Positions 48,751 through 56,561 of a stretch of 64,000 nt of DNA are shown here, piece after piece. Numbering within the stretch: position 1 is the stretch's first letter; every line of letters starts with the position of its first letter. Origin of the DNA: Bacteroidota bacterium (GTDB lineage: Bacteria; Bacteroidota; Bacteroidia; Chitinophagales; Chitinophagaceae); contig JAFEAF010000004.1 in NCBI GenBank assembly GCA_018266555.1, positions 120,071 through 184,070 of the forward strand. The letters run 5' to 3'. The translations under genes were made by a program, and so were the position numbers. Below the pieces are notes generated by a model. It made no database searches, had not been told where the DNA came from, and saw nothing but the letters and a program-made list of their open reading frames with translations.

Positions 48751-48987
48751 TTGAAAAACTGGTATAAACTTTTAAGTAAAGAAGATTTCGGGAAAATAGT
48801 AACCGAAAGAGGTTTTCAATTAACCTACAAAGGCCAACGGATTGGCGGAGCAGGAGTTGAAGGCGAAGGATCGGAAGAATTGAAAAAGCGATTTGATGAA
48901 CAAGCCACTTTTGAAATTCAAAAGATTTTAACCGGATTGGGGCATTCGTATTATTACAAGGCAATTAAAAAGGTTGCAGGAATATAG
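48751..48987 (+). CDS. Small hypothetical protein, TTG start
   Basis: A 78-residue ORF beginning with TTG (MKNWYKLLSKEDFGK). It is charged and soluble, with no recognised domain (…GFQLTYKGQRIGGAGVEGEG, then FEIQKILTGLGHSYYYKA). It has no obvious promoter and no partner, and is followed by a 268-bp gene-free stretch. It may be a genuine small gene or the remains of a larger one. Confidence 0.35.
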   Translation: MKNWYKLLSKEDFGKIVTERGFQLTYKGQRIGGAGVEGEGSEELKKRFDEQATFEIQKILTGLGHSYYYKAIKKVAGI

Positions 48988-49256
48988 ATAATATAAGTTG
49001 CCGACAGAGGCTCAAACACACTTGCAAATTGTTTTCAGAGATTTTCAAATCTTTCTTCTCTGCGTGCATGCTGCTTTTCTTTTCAGCTATCATTTGATAG
49101 CGGCATGTAGATTATAAACGCCGTTGCCAACAACCAGAAAATAATTGTCATAGCCGAAAGTTACATTCATTCCTTTTTCAATAACTTAAGTTATCAGAAT
49201 GTTACCAGCAATTTTTAATTGGCATGATATAGTAATTTCATTAAAACTCAATATTT
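48988..49256. other. Gene-free stretch with short hairpin
   Basis: No ORF of credible length. GCTATCA (49086-49092) and TGATAGC (49095-49101) make a 7-bp palindromic hairpin with a two-base loop; no T-run follows, so it is not a good terminator. Confidence 0.4.
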
Positions 49257-49637
49257 ATGAGCGAGGAAATAATTTCTAAAATATGGGAAATGAATGATCC
49301 GCTTGCTTTAACAGGAGTCAAACCGGGGCTCTTGCTATTAAAAGAAGGAAATGTTTCATTTGTGACGGAAGAAGGTGAGCAATTCAATGTTCCAGTAGCA
49401 GAACTGAAAGAAGTAAAATGGCCTTTTTATGAATTGGGGCTGTCCTTTACCACACATGTTAATGGCAAAAAATACAGGTTCATATTTACAGATCCCGTGG
49501 CCAGTGCTGGCGAAAATATTCTTTCGAAAGCCTCATTCCTGCCAATGCTGAAATTTATTTCTTTATCTGGTGAACTCGATACAATCCTTACAGGAAAAGA
49601 AGCAGCACACCAATGGAAAGCAGTATTTAAGAAATAG
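49257..49637 (+). CDS. Small conserved hypothetical protein, possible PH/GRAM-like fold
   Basis: A 126-residue soluble protein. Alternating beta-strands (LLLLKEGNVSFVTEEGEQFNV, LKEVKWPFYELGLSFTTHVNG, KKYRFIFTDP) then a C-terminal helix suggest a PH-like barrel, but I recognise no family. Convergent with the DUF4382 gene; a shared palindrome lies between them. Confidence 0.6.
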   Translation: MSEEIISKIWEMNDPLALTGVKPGLLLLKEGNVSFVTEEGEQFNVPVAELKEVKWPFYELGLSFTTHVNGKKYRFIFTDPVASAGENILSKASFLPMLKFISLSGELDTILTGKEAAHQWKAVFKK

Positions 49638-49696
49638 AATAATGACCTACCGGGGTCTTAGGGTAACCGGCAACAATTGCAAAAAAATAAAAAAAA

Positions 49697-49716
49697 GCCG
49701 GATAAATTTATCCGGC
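49697..49716 (-). terminator. Intrinsic terminator of the DUF4382 gene
   Basis: A perfect 20-bp palindrome GCCGGATAAATTTATCCGGC. On the minus strand it is followed by a long run of T (the A-tract just left of it), so it ends the gene whose stop is at 49743. On the plus strand it has no T-run, though it may slow readthrough. Confidence 0.85.
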
Positions 49717-49742
49717 CTGGGTTTCATAGTTATCATCAGGAT

Positions 49743-50642
49743 TTATTGATGAAGCTGTATCGTTCCTACTTTGGTATTTCTACCTCGGTCTACTGTAATA
49801 TTATTTAAGGTGCTGTCTTTATAACCATTTCTGCCAGATATCAACATACTGTAAGTGCCAGGTCGTAATCCCCTTATTTTAAAATATCCTTCATTCCATG
49901 GCCATGCATACGACGTGTCAGTTGCATTGAATGCTTTTACAAATCCGTAAGAATGGTCAGGTTTTATTTTTCCTTCTATGGATCCAAAACTATAACTGCT
50001 GAATGGTATCAGCACAGGAGATAACCAATATTTTCCATAAAAATAAAATATGGAACGTGACAGATTGAAGTCAAGGTAAAGCTGGAAATTATTGGATGAA
50101 AGAGAATCAAGATGCTCCCTGCGGATGTTGACAAATACAGAATGATAATGAAAAATCAGATTGAGCGGATGCATGACACTGTCCACCATAACGCTGTCCC
50201 TGTCGCCCAAAGTGAATTTTATTCTTTCAATTTTACCATTGATTAAAAATCCGCTTGCGATCAACGTATCCAATCCATTTCTCAAAGTCATCAGGTCATA
50301 AATACCTGGCCGGATATCAAGTGTATCCCAATATTCACAATGCCCATCCATTTGATCATGATGATCATCACAACCCGGATGGTCGTGATCTGGGTACCCA
50401 TTACGTTCACAGGTATCCACTTTCACTGCTATACTTTGAATATCAATAAATACTTTTTGAAAATCCGAAGGACCGTCTGTCAACCTTACAGACAATTTCA
50501 TTTTACCGGGAGGAATACCAGAATCTCCACCTATCGAAGAATCTTTCTGGCAAGCATAAAAAATTGCCAAAGATGAAAATAACAGGAAGGCGCCACTCAG
50601 AAAATTTTTCTTAATTCCCATATAAATATTTTTAATCTTCAA
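49743..50642 (-). CDS. DUF4382 lipoprotein with His/Asp-rich insertion
   Basis: A 299-residue lipoprotein (lipobox FYAC after a hydrophobic stretch at about residues 15-30). The DUF4382 domain covers LSVRLTDGPSDFQKVFIDIQSIAVKV to LDFNLSRSI, and the last ~80 residues (GSIEGKIKPDHSYGFVKAF...) look like a carboxypeptidase-regulatory beta domain. Between residues ~85 and 108 lies a metal-ligand-rich loop (DHDHPGCDDHHDQMDGHCEYWD is split here as DHDHPGCDD and HHDQMDGH). The start could be M1 or M8 (50621). Envelope location; function unknown. Confidence 0.8.
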   Translation of the reverse strand: MKIKNIYMGIKKNFLSGAFLLFSSLAIFYACQKDSSIGGDSGIPPGKMKLSVRLTDGPSDFQKVFIDIQSIAVKVDTCERNGYPDHDHPGCDDHHDQMDGHCEYWDTLDIRPGIYDLMTLRNGLDTLIASGFLINGKIERIKFTLGDRDSVMVDSVMHPLNLIFHYHSVFVNIRREHLDSLSSNNFQLYLDFNLSRSIFYFYGKYWLSPVLIPFSSYSFGSIEGKIKPDHSYGFVKAFNATDTSYAWPWNEGYFKIRGLRPGTYSMLISGRNGYKDSTLNNITVDRGRNTKVGTIQLHQ

Positions 50643-50994
50643 TTTCAGTAAGTGGCAAGGGGATGTATAAAAGCGGTTTTAAATTTGCAAATCAAGTGCC
50701 ATAGTTATTTATTGGATTGAATTGTGGAAAAAAAGTTATTATTTAATCAGCTTTTTATTAATCTATATAAAGTGTCAATTTTTTCTAATAAGGAAATAGT
50801 ATCCGGGGAATATATTTTCTTTCCAAAATATCCTGCTGAACGATAATTTGTAAAATATGATAATGAACTTCATATAAAATAAATGTATCCCGGTTTTAAT
50901 TTTTTTACCCACTGTTTAATCAAATTTGTAAAGGGGCCATTCTCTGCCAGCTATGATACATTTATTATATTTGCCGCTCACAAAAAACTATAAT
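50643..50994. promoter_or_regulatory. Divergent intergenic region; promoter of the small barrel gene
   Basis: 352 bp without genes. TATATTTG at 50966-50973 is a TAnnTTTG box ending 21 nt before the ATG at 50995. A second copy serving the DUF4382 gene is not clear. The remainder is AT-rich. Confidence 0.5.
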
Positions 50995-51537
50995 ATGAAA
51001 AAATATTTTATCCTGTTTCTGTTAACTGGCATCGCCGGGCTGGCAAATGCACAAACTACTAAAGGTGATTGGATGGCGGGTGGAAATATCAGCCTGAACA
51101 CCAGCGATAATAACACACAAATCAGTTTTTCTCCTACCCTTGGAGGTTTTGTTATTGATAACCTTGCGATTGGAGGCGAATTCCTGTTGGACTATTCCAA
51201 AACAGGAAATAATAAAGTAACGAATTTTGGTTTTGGACCTTTTGTACGTTATTATTTTACCACTGCAAATATTCGCCCCATCGTGCAGGGAAGTTTAGGG
51301 TATATCAGCCAGCATGTTAAAACGAATTTTTCCAGTTCTACCAATAATGGTTCCCATTATTTTCTTGGCGGTGGTGCAGCCATATTCATCAGCAACCAGG
51401 TTTCTCTGGATATCCTGATGGGATACGATCATACCAAGTATTCTGACTTTGATGGTTCCGGCGGATTCAAACTCGGAGTCGGGTTCCAGGTGTACTTATT
51501 AAAACGCCAGGTGGACAAAATACGGGGGAATAAATAA
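50995..51537 (+). CDS. Small outer-membrane beta-barrel protein
   Basis: A 180-residue protein with signal peptide MKKYFILFLLTGIAGLANA, then eight-stranded barrel-like repeats (WMAGGNISLNTSDN, FSPTLGGFVIDN, GGEFLLDYSKTG, FGFGPFVRYYF, GSLGYISQHVK, HYFLGGGAAIFIS, SLDILMGYDHTKY, FKLGVGFQVYL). It fits the OmpX/outer-membrane-protein-beta-brl group. The ATG at 50995 is chosen because the promoter box lies inside any longer frame. Confidence 0.85.
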   Translation: MKKYFILFLLTGIAGLANAQTTKGDWMAGGNISLNTSDNNTQISFSPTLGGFVIDNLAIGGEFLLDYSKTGNNKVTNFGFGPFVRYYFTTANIRPIVQGSLGYISQHVKTNFSSSTNNGSHYFLGGGAAIFISNQVSLDILMGYDHTKYSDFDGSGGFKLGVGFQVYLLKRQVDKIRGNK

Positions 51538-51836
51538 TATAATAAAAAAATTAAACCAAAGCCGTCTTATTTCTAAAAATTAAGCCGGTTTTTCTTTTTT
51601 CGTTTTTCTGATAAATGGTAAAACAATTGCTGGATATCTGAAGTAGGTATTGGTTTCGAAAAAAAAATTTAGAATTAGAACTAAATCAAATTTCCAAACG
51701 GGAAATATTAAAATGTTAATTTAATGCGGGCGGGAATGAAATCCCGGATTTTCAAAACAAGGCTGCTGTAAAACAAGTAAGATACCCGGTCAAGTGCAAA
51801 ACAACAATTAAATTCAGAAATGAAATTTAGTTCCCA
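51538..51836. other. Gene-free convergent region
   Basis: 299 bp between the small barrel gene and the convergent haem lipoprotein gene. A weak AAGCCG.../...GCCGGTTTTTC arrangement around 51555-51595 could help termination, but pairing is poor. No other feature seen. Confidence 0.3.
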
Positions 51837-52184
51837 TTAATTTTCTGGCATACCATCGTCCTTCCATTGTTTCAGAATATTGATGGTACTATCGCTTAGC
51901 TTTGAATGGTCACGAGGCATGAAACCCCGCTCATCAGGGTTTAATTGAACACGGCGTAGAATATCATCAATGTTCTTAGACACCTCAGCATAAGAATCCA
52001 ACGGATGTTTTTTTCCGCCTTTGGCGGGAAAATGACATGGGGCACAATCAGCTTCTAAAATAGCTTTCACATTTAGGTCATAATTCATTTTCACTGTTTG
52101 CTTTACTGCTTTTTTAGAAGTGCCGCAATAACTAAGTACAAATGCCAGGGCCGACAGAGCTGAGAAGATCATTAGTTTTTTCAT
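51837..52184 (-). CDS. Small haem c-binding lipoprotein
   Basis: A 115-residue lipoprotein: lipobox LSYC at about residues 17-20, then one haem-attachment motif CAPCH in ADCAPCHFPAKGG, and a distal Met in RGFMPRDHSKLSD that could be the sixth ligand. This is the short 'planctomycete/Bacteroidota cytochrome-like' pattern. It is likely tethered to the envelope and used in electron transfer. Divergent from the lipase gene. Confidence 0.82.
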   Translation of the reverse strand: MKKLMIFSALSALAFVLSYCGTSKKAVKQTVKMNYDLNVKAILEADCAPCHFPAKGGKKHPLDSYAEVSKNIDDILRRVQLNPDERGFMPRDHSKLSDSTINILKQWKDDGMPEN

Positions 52185-52266
52185 GTGTAATTTGATTTAT
52201 GAATAAAAATATCAATTATCAATGTAATAAAAATACCGGTTATCAAAAAAAAGGTCAACAAATACG

Positions 52267-52274
52267 TATTTTTG
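52267..52274 (+). promoter_or_regulatory. -7 promoter element for the lipase gene
   Basis: TATTTTTG fits TAnnTTTG and ends 5 nt before the ATG at 52280, so the mRNA may be leaderless or nearly so. Confidence 0.45.
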
Positions 52275-52279
52275 AATAT

Positions 52280-53338
52280 ATGAAATTCAGGCAATCAATC
52301 TCGGTTCTATTGTTCCTTGCGTTTGGCTGTAATTTACCCGGAAACAATAAAGGAAATTCCAATATGGAGCCCTTGAAGCAGGAATCAGAAAAAACAATAA
52401 GCTCCATCAAGACCGCCTGCATTCTTTCTGAAATTTCCTATTGTTCTGATCCCGAAAATAAATTATCACAATACCTGCCCGGATGGAAAATAGTTTGGAG
52501 GCCCGCAGCCGTAGGAGGTAACTACGCATTTGTAGCTACCAATGGAACGGACTATGCTATCAGTATCCGGGGCTCACTTTTGGAATTCAGCGATGCGGCT
52601 TTTAATAACTGGTTATATAATGATCTCAATGTGGCTGATCAAAAAGACTGGAATTATTCTGATTCTGGTTCACATGCCCGCATTTCTGAAGGCTCTTATC
52701 TCGGTTGGGAAAATATGAATAAGCTCACGGACATCAATGATGGAAAAAAATTATGGGATTTTTTACAAACCATTCCGGCTGATGCTCCTGTTTTAATTAC
52801 AGGCCATAGTCTGGGTGGAAATCTTGCTACTGTGTATGCCTCCTATTTATGGTGGCAATGGAAACAAAACGAGCATACAAGAGCCAATATGAATGTGATC
52901 ACTTTTGCGGCGCCTGCATCAGGCAATGAAGGATTCGCTGAAAGTTTCGATAAAGCATTTCCCCATTCATTGCGCATAGAAAACAGCAATGATATGGTGC
53001 CAAAATTTCCCGTTGCTGATAAAATAGATCAGCTTGGCAATCTTTTCTCTCCTGACCCATCTGCTGCTTCCATTTCTGTAGGTTATAAAAATCTTACCAC
53101 GCCGCTGTCAAATGTTTTTTCATTAATGAAGGGAGCCATGAATCTTTTGCGCATCACCAATGGAATTTCTCCTTATGTGCAGACAAATGGCGATGGTAAT
53201 ATGATCACCATCCCGCTATCCGGAAAAAATAATTCAAACGATGCCGCCGCCTGGTTTGCCGAGGCAGGTTACCAGCATGGAATGGCACAATATGCAAAAG
53301 CGTTTGATGCACCTGTGATTGACTGCAGTAATCAATAA
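52280..53338 (+). CDS. Class 3 lipase family protein, lipoprotein
   Basis: A 352-residue alpha/beta-hydrolase with lipobox LAFGC near residue 17. The nucleophile elbow is ITGHSLGGNLAT; Asp is in ENSNDMVPKFP and the C-terminal His is in YQHGMAQY. These are the class 3 (fungal-type) lipase markers. The frame is open to 52199, but the ATG at 52280 begins the signal peptide and lies just after a promoter box. It is the last chromosomal protein gene before the tRNA-Arg insertion site. Confidence 0.85.
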   Translation: MKFRQSISVLLFLAFGCNLPGNNKGNSNMEPLKQESEKTISSIKTACILSEISYCSDPENKLSQYLPGWKIVWRPAAVGGNYAFVATNGTDYAISIRGSLLEFSDAAFNNWLYNDLNVADQKDWNYSDSGSHARISEGSYLGWENMNKLTDINDGKKLWDFLQTIPADAPVLITGHSLGGNLATVYASYLWWQWKQNEHTRANMNVITFAAPASGNEGFAESFDKAFPHSLRIENSNDMVPKFPVADKIDQLGNLFSPDPSAASISVGYKNLTTPLSNVFSLMKGAMNLLRITNGISPYVQTNGDGNMITIPLSGKNNSNDAAAWFAEAGYQHGMAQYAKAFDAPVIDCSNQ

Positions 53339-53592
53339 GTTCAGGTATTGAATTAAAATACATGAAAGGAATTTTATGGGAACCAAATGGCTGCTGATGT
53401 TGGGCATGTAATTTTTAAATGTAGATACCAGATTTCGTTCTTCCTTATATTTTTTTATTGATTACTATAAAAAAAATGAAGAGCCCGGATTTTTTCAAGT
53501 TGAATATTCGTAATACCAGGCAAGCTTAATTTGTCATCTTTTCAGATTGTGCAGAAGGGTATTTTACTTATTTTTGCCACCCATTTATAATT
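53339..53592. other. Gene-free stretch upstream of the tRNA repeats
   Basis: 254 bp, AT-rich, with no ORF, hairpin or terminator that I can support. Confidence 0.4.
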
Positions 53593-53670
53593 GGCCACGT
53601 AGCTCATCCCGATAATTATCGGGAGAATAGAGCATCCCGACGTTACTATCGGGAAGGTTTTAGGTTTGAG
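53593..53670 (+). pseudogene. Decayed tRNA-Arg copy 1 with CCCGA palindromes
   Basis: Starts GGCCACGTAGCTC like the intact tRNA at 53779 and keeps GAATAGAGC of the D arm. The D-loop has an 18-bp perfect palindrome TCCCGATAATTATCGGGA, the anticodon arm is replaced by TCCCGA...TCGGGA around an 8-nt loop, and the sequence stops matching in the T-loop (AGGTTTTAGGTTTGAG). There is no anticodon and no 3' acceptor strand, so it cannot be a tRNA. Confidence 0.75.
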
Positions 53671-53778
53671 AAGGAATTGAAATTATTGAACAATAATCCG
53701 GCCCCGTAGCTCATCCCGATGTTACTGTCGGGAAGGTTTTAGGTTTGAGAAGGAATTGAAATTATTGAACAATAATCC
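53671..53778 (+). repeat. Tandem repeat unit: 29-nt hairpin spacer plus decayed tRNA-Arg copy 2
   Basis: An identical 29-nt spacer follows copy 1 (53671-53699) and copy 2 (53750-53778). Each contains ATTATTG-AA-CAATAAT, a 7-bp hairpin (53682-53697 and 53761-53776). Copy 2 (53700-53749) reads GGCCCCGTAGCTC, then a single TCCCGA...TCGGGA palindrome, then the same truncated T arm. Copy 1 to copy 2 spacing is 107 bp and copy 2 to the intact tRNA is 79 bp; the 28-bp difference is exactly one palindrome plus GAATAGAGC, bounded by ATCCCGA repeats. Confidence 0.75.
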
Positions 53779-53855
53779 GGCCCCGTAGCTCAACTGAATA
53801 GAGCATCTGACTACGGATCAGAAGGTTTCAGGTTTGAATCCTGACGGGGTCACCA
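53779..53855 (+). tRNA. tRNA-Arg (anticodon ACG)
   Basis: A complete cloverleaf of 77 nt including encoded CCA. Acceptor GGCCCCG pairs with CGGGGTC (one G-T). D stem GCTC/GAGC, anticodon stem TCTGA/TCAGA around loop CTACGGA (anticodon ACG at 53813-53815), T stem TCAGG/CCTGA with loop TTTGAAT, discriminator A. The 3' part is also the end of the serine recombinase reading frame on the other strand. Confidence 0.93.
53818..53855. other. Probable attachment site in the tRNA-Arg 3' half
   Basis: Anticodon-stem, T-arm and acceptor 3' strand of the tRNA, shared with the last ~12 codons and TGA stop of the recombinase. Integrases whose C-terminus is read from a tRNA (here PSGFKPETF) mark insertion at the tRNA. 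The exact core and the second copy at the other end lie outside what can be seen. Confidence 0.6.
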
Positions 53856-55362
53856 GATAGGAAGGAGCAGCATTTTTGCTGCTCTTTTCTTTTTTGCAAT
53901 CGCTGAAACCCTTATCAGCACTGCAAAGCAGCGTTAGCACCTCATTAGGTTGTGTGGTTTGAAAAGTATTATTAGCAAATACCAGTTTTTCAGGAAATAT
54001 CAAACCAAGCATTTTCTGCTTGTTTTCCAGTGTAGCAGTGCTGTAATAGTAGCCCATATTGCTAAGTAAGGAAAAGCCAAACTTGCAGTAAATAGTAAAG
54101 CCACTGTCTGCTTGTTTCAGTTCCGTTATCCTGCTACGCAGGGCGGCACAATCCTTCGCATTTCTTTCTTTCAGTCTGTTGTAAGCAAACTTATCCAGTT
54201 CATCGTTTATAAGCTTAATTGCAGCCTTATCCATTAGTTCATTATTCTTTGTTATTTCTGCTTCAAGTTTTTTTATTTCCGCATCCCTGTCGCCTTCCTT
54301 AGTCTTAAAAATATCTTCCATAATAGAAATGTACAAGCTGCCAATTTCAGGCTTTAATGAAATGCTGCTAACCCAATTATCAAATGCAGAATGTAGTGTA
54401 TTGCTTTTATGCCTTTCATTGCAGCCCTTAGTACAGTGATAATAAAAATATTTGCCGCCGTTTCCTAATGCAGAACTGCCAGTAAGTGGCTTGCCACATC
54501 TTGGGCATTGCAAATACCCACGCAAAGGGTATTCATCATTTACCATTGCATGTTTGGTTTTAAGTTTCTTTCTGCCACTTAAAACGCTTTGTACTTCAAA
54601 AAAAAGTTCCTCACTTATTATTGGCTCATGCAGACCTTGCACCAGTTCTTCAGGTTCATCATTCAGAGCTTTAATTCTAATCATGCCATAATAAACAGGA
54701 TTACGCAGCAAAAGCCAAAATTGATTGCGGCTAACCTTCAATCCCTGTTTGTAAATCTCCTTTCTTAGAATTTCAATTTGATAAGTACCAGTAGCAAATA
54801 ATTCAAACGATTTCTTTACAAGTGGTGCAAGTTCAGAATGTACAATGCAGGGTTTGTTTGCTGCATCCCTTACGTTTTTATACCCAAAAGGTGCAGTGCT
54901 TACCCACCTGCCTTCCTTCATGGCTTTTCTCATTCCGTTGGTTGTGTTCAATGAACGCCTTTGATTTTCTACTTGCGGAGCAGCTAAGTAAAAGGCTTTC
55001 ATCAAAAGGTTTTCAGGCACGCTTTCATCTAAGGGCTGTTCTATTGCTTCCACTGTTACACCCAGCTTCATAAGTTGTGTAATCATGGTTAGCGATGCTT
55101 CCATGTTTCGGGAAAACCTATCCCATTTCACGATAAGCAATTTCTTTACAACGCCTTTGTTCTTTTTGATGAACTCCAAGAGATTTTTAAATTCAGGTCG
55201 TTCAAAGGTCTTAGCGGAGTGGTCATCTTGAAAATGTTTTATTATTTCAATGTCTTTGCTTTCGCAATGTTTCCTTAACCTTTGTTCCTGGTCTCTTAAA
55301 CTATAGCCTTTTTCGGCTTGTTCATCCGTTGAAACCCTTGTGTAAATGATTGCTGTTTGCAT
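53818..55362 (-). CDS. Large serine recombinase (site-specific integrase)
   Basis: A 514-residue recombinase. N-terminal resolvase domain with the catalytic Ser11 in YTRVSTDEQ and the Arg-rich VKWDRFSRN. A recombinase domain follows (about 150-270; GMRKAMKEGRWVSTAPFGYK is characteristic). A zinc beta-ribbon uses CPRC and YHCTKGC, and a coiled coil lies around 370-440. The C-terminal KKEKSSKNAAPS is translated from the tRNA terminator, and the last ~12 residues plus stop from the tRNA, so this end is host-derived. The start is ATG 55362; an in-frame codon at 55407 is weaker. Its start overlaps a small upstream gene by 41 bp. Confidence 0.92.
   Translation of the reverse strand: MQTAIIYTRVSTDEQAEKGYSLRDQEQRLRKHCESKDIEIIKHFQDDHSAKTFERPEFKNLLEFIKKNKGVVKKLLIVKWDRFSRNMEASLTMITQLMKLGVTVEAIEQPLDESVPENLLMKAFYLAAPQVENQRRSLNTTNGMRKAMKEGRWVSTAPFGYKNVRDAANKPCIVHSELAPLVKKSFELFATGTYQIEILRKEIYKQGLKVSRNQFWLLLRNPVYYGMIRIKALNDEPEELVQGLHEPIISEELFFEVQSVLSGRKKLKTKHAMVNDEYPLRGYLQCPRCGKPLTGSSALGNGGKYFYYHCTKGCNERHKSNTLHSAFDNWVSSISLKPEIGSLYISIMEDIFKTKEGDRDAEIKKLEAEITKNNELMDKAAIKLINDELDKFAYNRLKERNAKDCAALRSRITELKQADSGFTIYCKFGFSLLSNMGYYYSTATLENKQKMLGLIFPEKLVFANNTFQTTQPNEVLTLLCSADKGFSDCKKEKSSKNAAPSYLVTPSGFKPETF
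53865..53895 (+). terminator. Intrinsic terminator of tRNA-Arg
   Basis: GAGCAGCA (53865-53872) and TGCTGCTC (53877-53884) form an 8-bp stem with loop TTTT, followed by TTTTCTTTTTT. It lies inside the recombinase frame on the opposite strand. Confidence 0.85.
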
Positions 55363-55507
55363 CGCTTTTATTTTTTGGTGCTTTATAAAGCTGATAATCC
55401 AGTTCACCTAACTTATAAAGCAAGTGTCTAATCTGTTTTATTTCTTCATCGCTGTATGTCGTACCGTTTGCCTGTAAAATTTTTCTACATGCTTCAAGTG
55501 ATAGCAT
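55322..55507 (-). CDS. Small conserved protein upstream of the recombinase
   Basis: A 61-residue acidic helical protein (MLSLEACRKILQANG, then SDEEIKQIRHLLYKLGELDYQLYK). Similar small ORFs are common directly upstream of serine recombinases in Bacteroidota elements; I base this on memory, not a search. The last ~14 codons overlap the recombinase start. It may regulate or assist recombination; function unknown. Confidence 0.6.
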   Translation of the reverse strand: MLSLEACRKILQANGTTYSDEEIKQIRHLLYKLGELDYQLYKAPKNKSDANSNHLHKGFNG

Positions 55508-55581
55508 TGTTTACACAAGTGCCTTCTCCTGTTTCTTCCAGTAAGTACAGCCGTCCGTAAAGTTTATTCATCTATTGAATT

Positions 55582-56379
55582 TTAGTTGTTGTTAAAAAAT
55601 TTGTGATACATGCGTTTAATAAAAGCATCTTTACCTTTCTGTCTCTTGATAGTAACAGTCTGGTCGCTTTTCTCATTCATTATCTGCACATACTTTTTTT
55701 CATCAAGTGGTAAGTGTTCACAAAATTCAGCAGAATGTATATCACCGTTTTTTGTTTTGATAGTTACCTCTGCTAAATAGTTGTTTGTATGTATTACATC
55801 AAGGAGTTCTCTTTCCTTTGCACTTACAGTTACCGTATAACCCAAATCATTGCTTAAATCAAAGTGTGGTAATGCTTTCTTTAAAATCTTGTGCAGTCGG
55901 ATGTTAATGTAAAAATCTTCATCATCACAGTTGTAAAAGGTTTCCATATTTTCACAGCCTATAATTTTACCACAACCAGCTTTCGTTACCATTAAGCAAA
56001 GCGGTTGCCTGTTGTGTAGGCAATAATGCAGGCAGAACTCTAATAGAGCCAATGTAGTATTGTATTGTTCATCTAAAACACTTAGCAGCATTCTTATTTT
56101 CTCTATTTCCTCTTCGCCAAATCCAGTTTCCTGCAAGTATATCACAATGTTGCACCAAACCATTTGCAAAGGGCTAATTATTAAAGGTTCATTACTCTTT
56201 GGTTTTTCACCACAACAGGCATGAAATCCCTTTTTATCGGTCAATACAGGTATTGGCGTGTGCAGTTGCTTTTGTGTATTTGCCTCTAATTCAAAATAGT
56301 CACCTATTTCTTTGAGAAAAGAAGTCAGTACTACATCTAATGTTTGTTCCGTTCCTGCAATTCTGTAAACCTTACTCAT
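55582..56379 (-). CDS. Hypothetical protein of the recombinase module
   Basis: A 265-residue cytosolic protein with no family I can name. It has a cysteine motif near the middle (HACCGEKP), a helical core (WCNIVIYLQETGFGEEEIEKIR, LEFCLHYCLHNRQPLC), and a C-terminal basic tail (TIKRQKGKDAFIKRMYHKFF). Placed upstream of the recombinase in the same orientation, it is likely a conserved accessory protein of the integration module. Confidence 0.6.
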   Translation of the reverse strand: MSKVYRIAGTEQTLDVVLTSFLKEIGDYFELEANTQKQLHTPIPVLTDKKGFHACCGEKPKSNEPLIISPLQMVWCNIVIYLQETGFGEEEIEKIRMLLSVLDEQYNTTLALLEFCLHYCLHNRQPLCLMVTKAGCGKIIGCENMETFYNCDDEDFYINIRLHKILKKALPHFDLSNDLGYTVTVSAKERELLDVIHTNNYLAEVTIKTKNGDIHSAEFCEHLPLDEKKYVQIMNEKSDQTVTIKRQKGKDAFIKRMYHKFFNNN

Positions 56380-56428
56380 TCTATTATGAATTTTAAATTT
56401 TTGCCCTTACCTTTACAGTATAAAATAA

Positions 56429-56497
56429 TGGAGCGTGTGGGAATCAAACCCACTTACTAAGAATGGGAGTTCCTCCGTAATCAAATCTGAACGCCCC
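56429..56497 (-). other. tRNA-like element with paired acceptor and T arm
   Basis: Read on the minus strand, GGGGCGT (56497-56491) pairs with ACGCTCC (56436-56430) with one G-T, followed by a discriminator-like A and no CCA. GTGGG/CCCAC with loop TTTGATT is a good T arm. The 37 nt between acceptor and T arm do not fold into a normal D arm plus anticodon arm, so no anticodon can be assigned. Possibly a degenerate or element-borne tRNA. Confidence 0.5.
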
Positions 56498-56561
56498 AAT
56501 TTTATACTTGTAAACAAACCATCTACGCCAGAGTCGCAAACTTTTGTAGATGGTTTATTTT

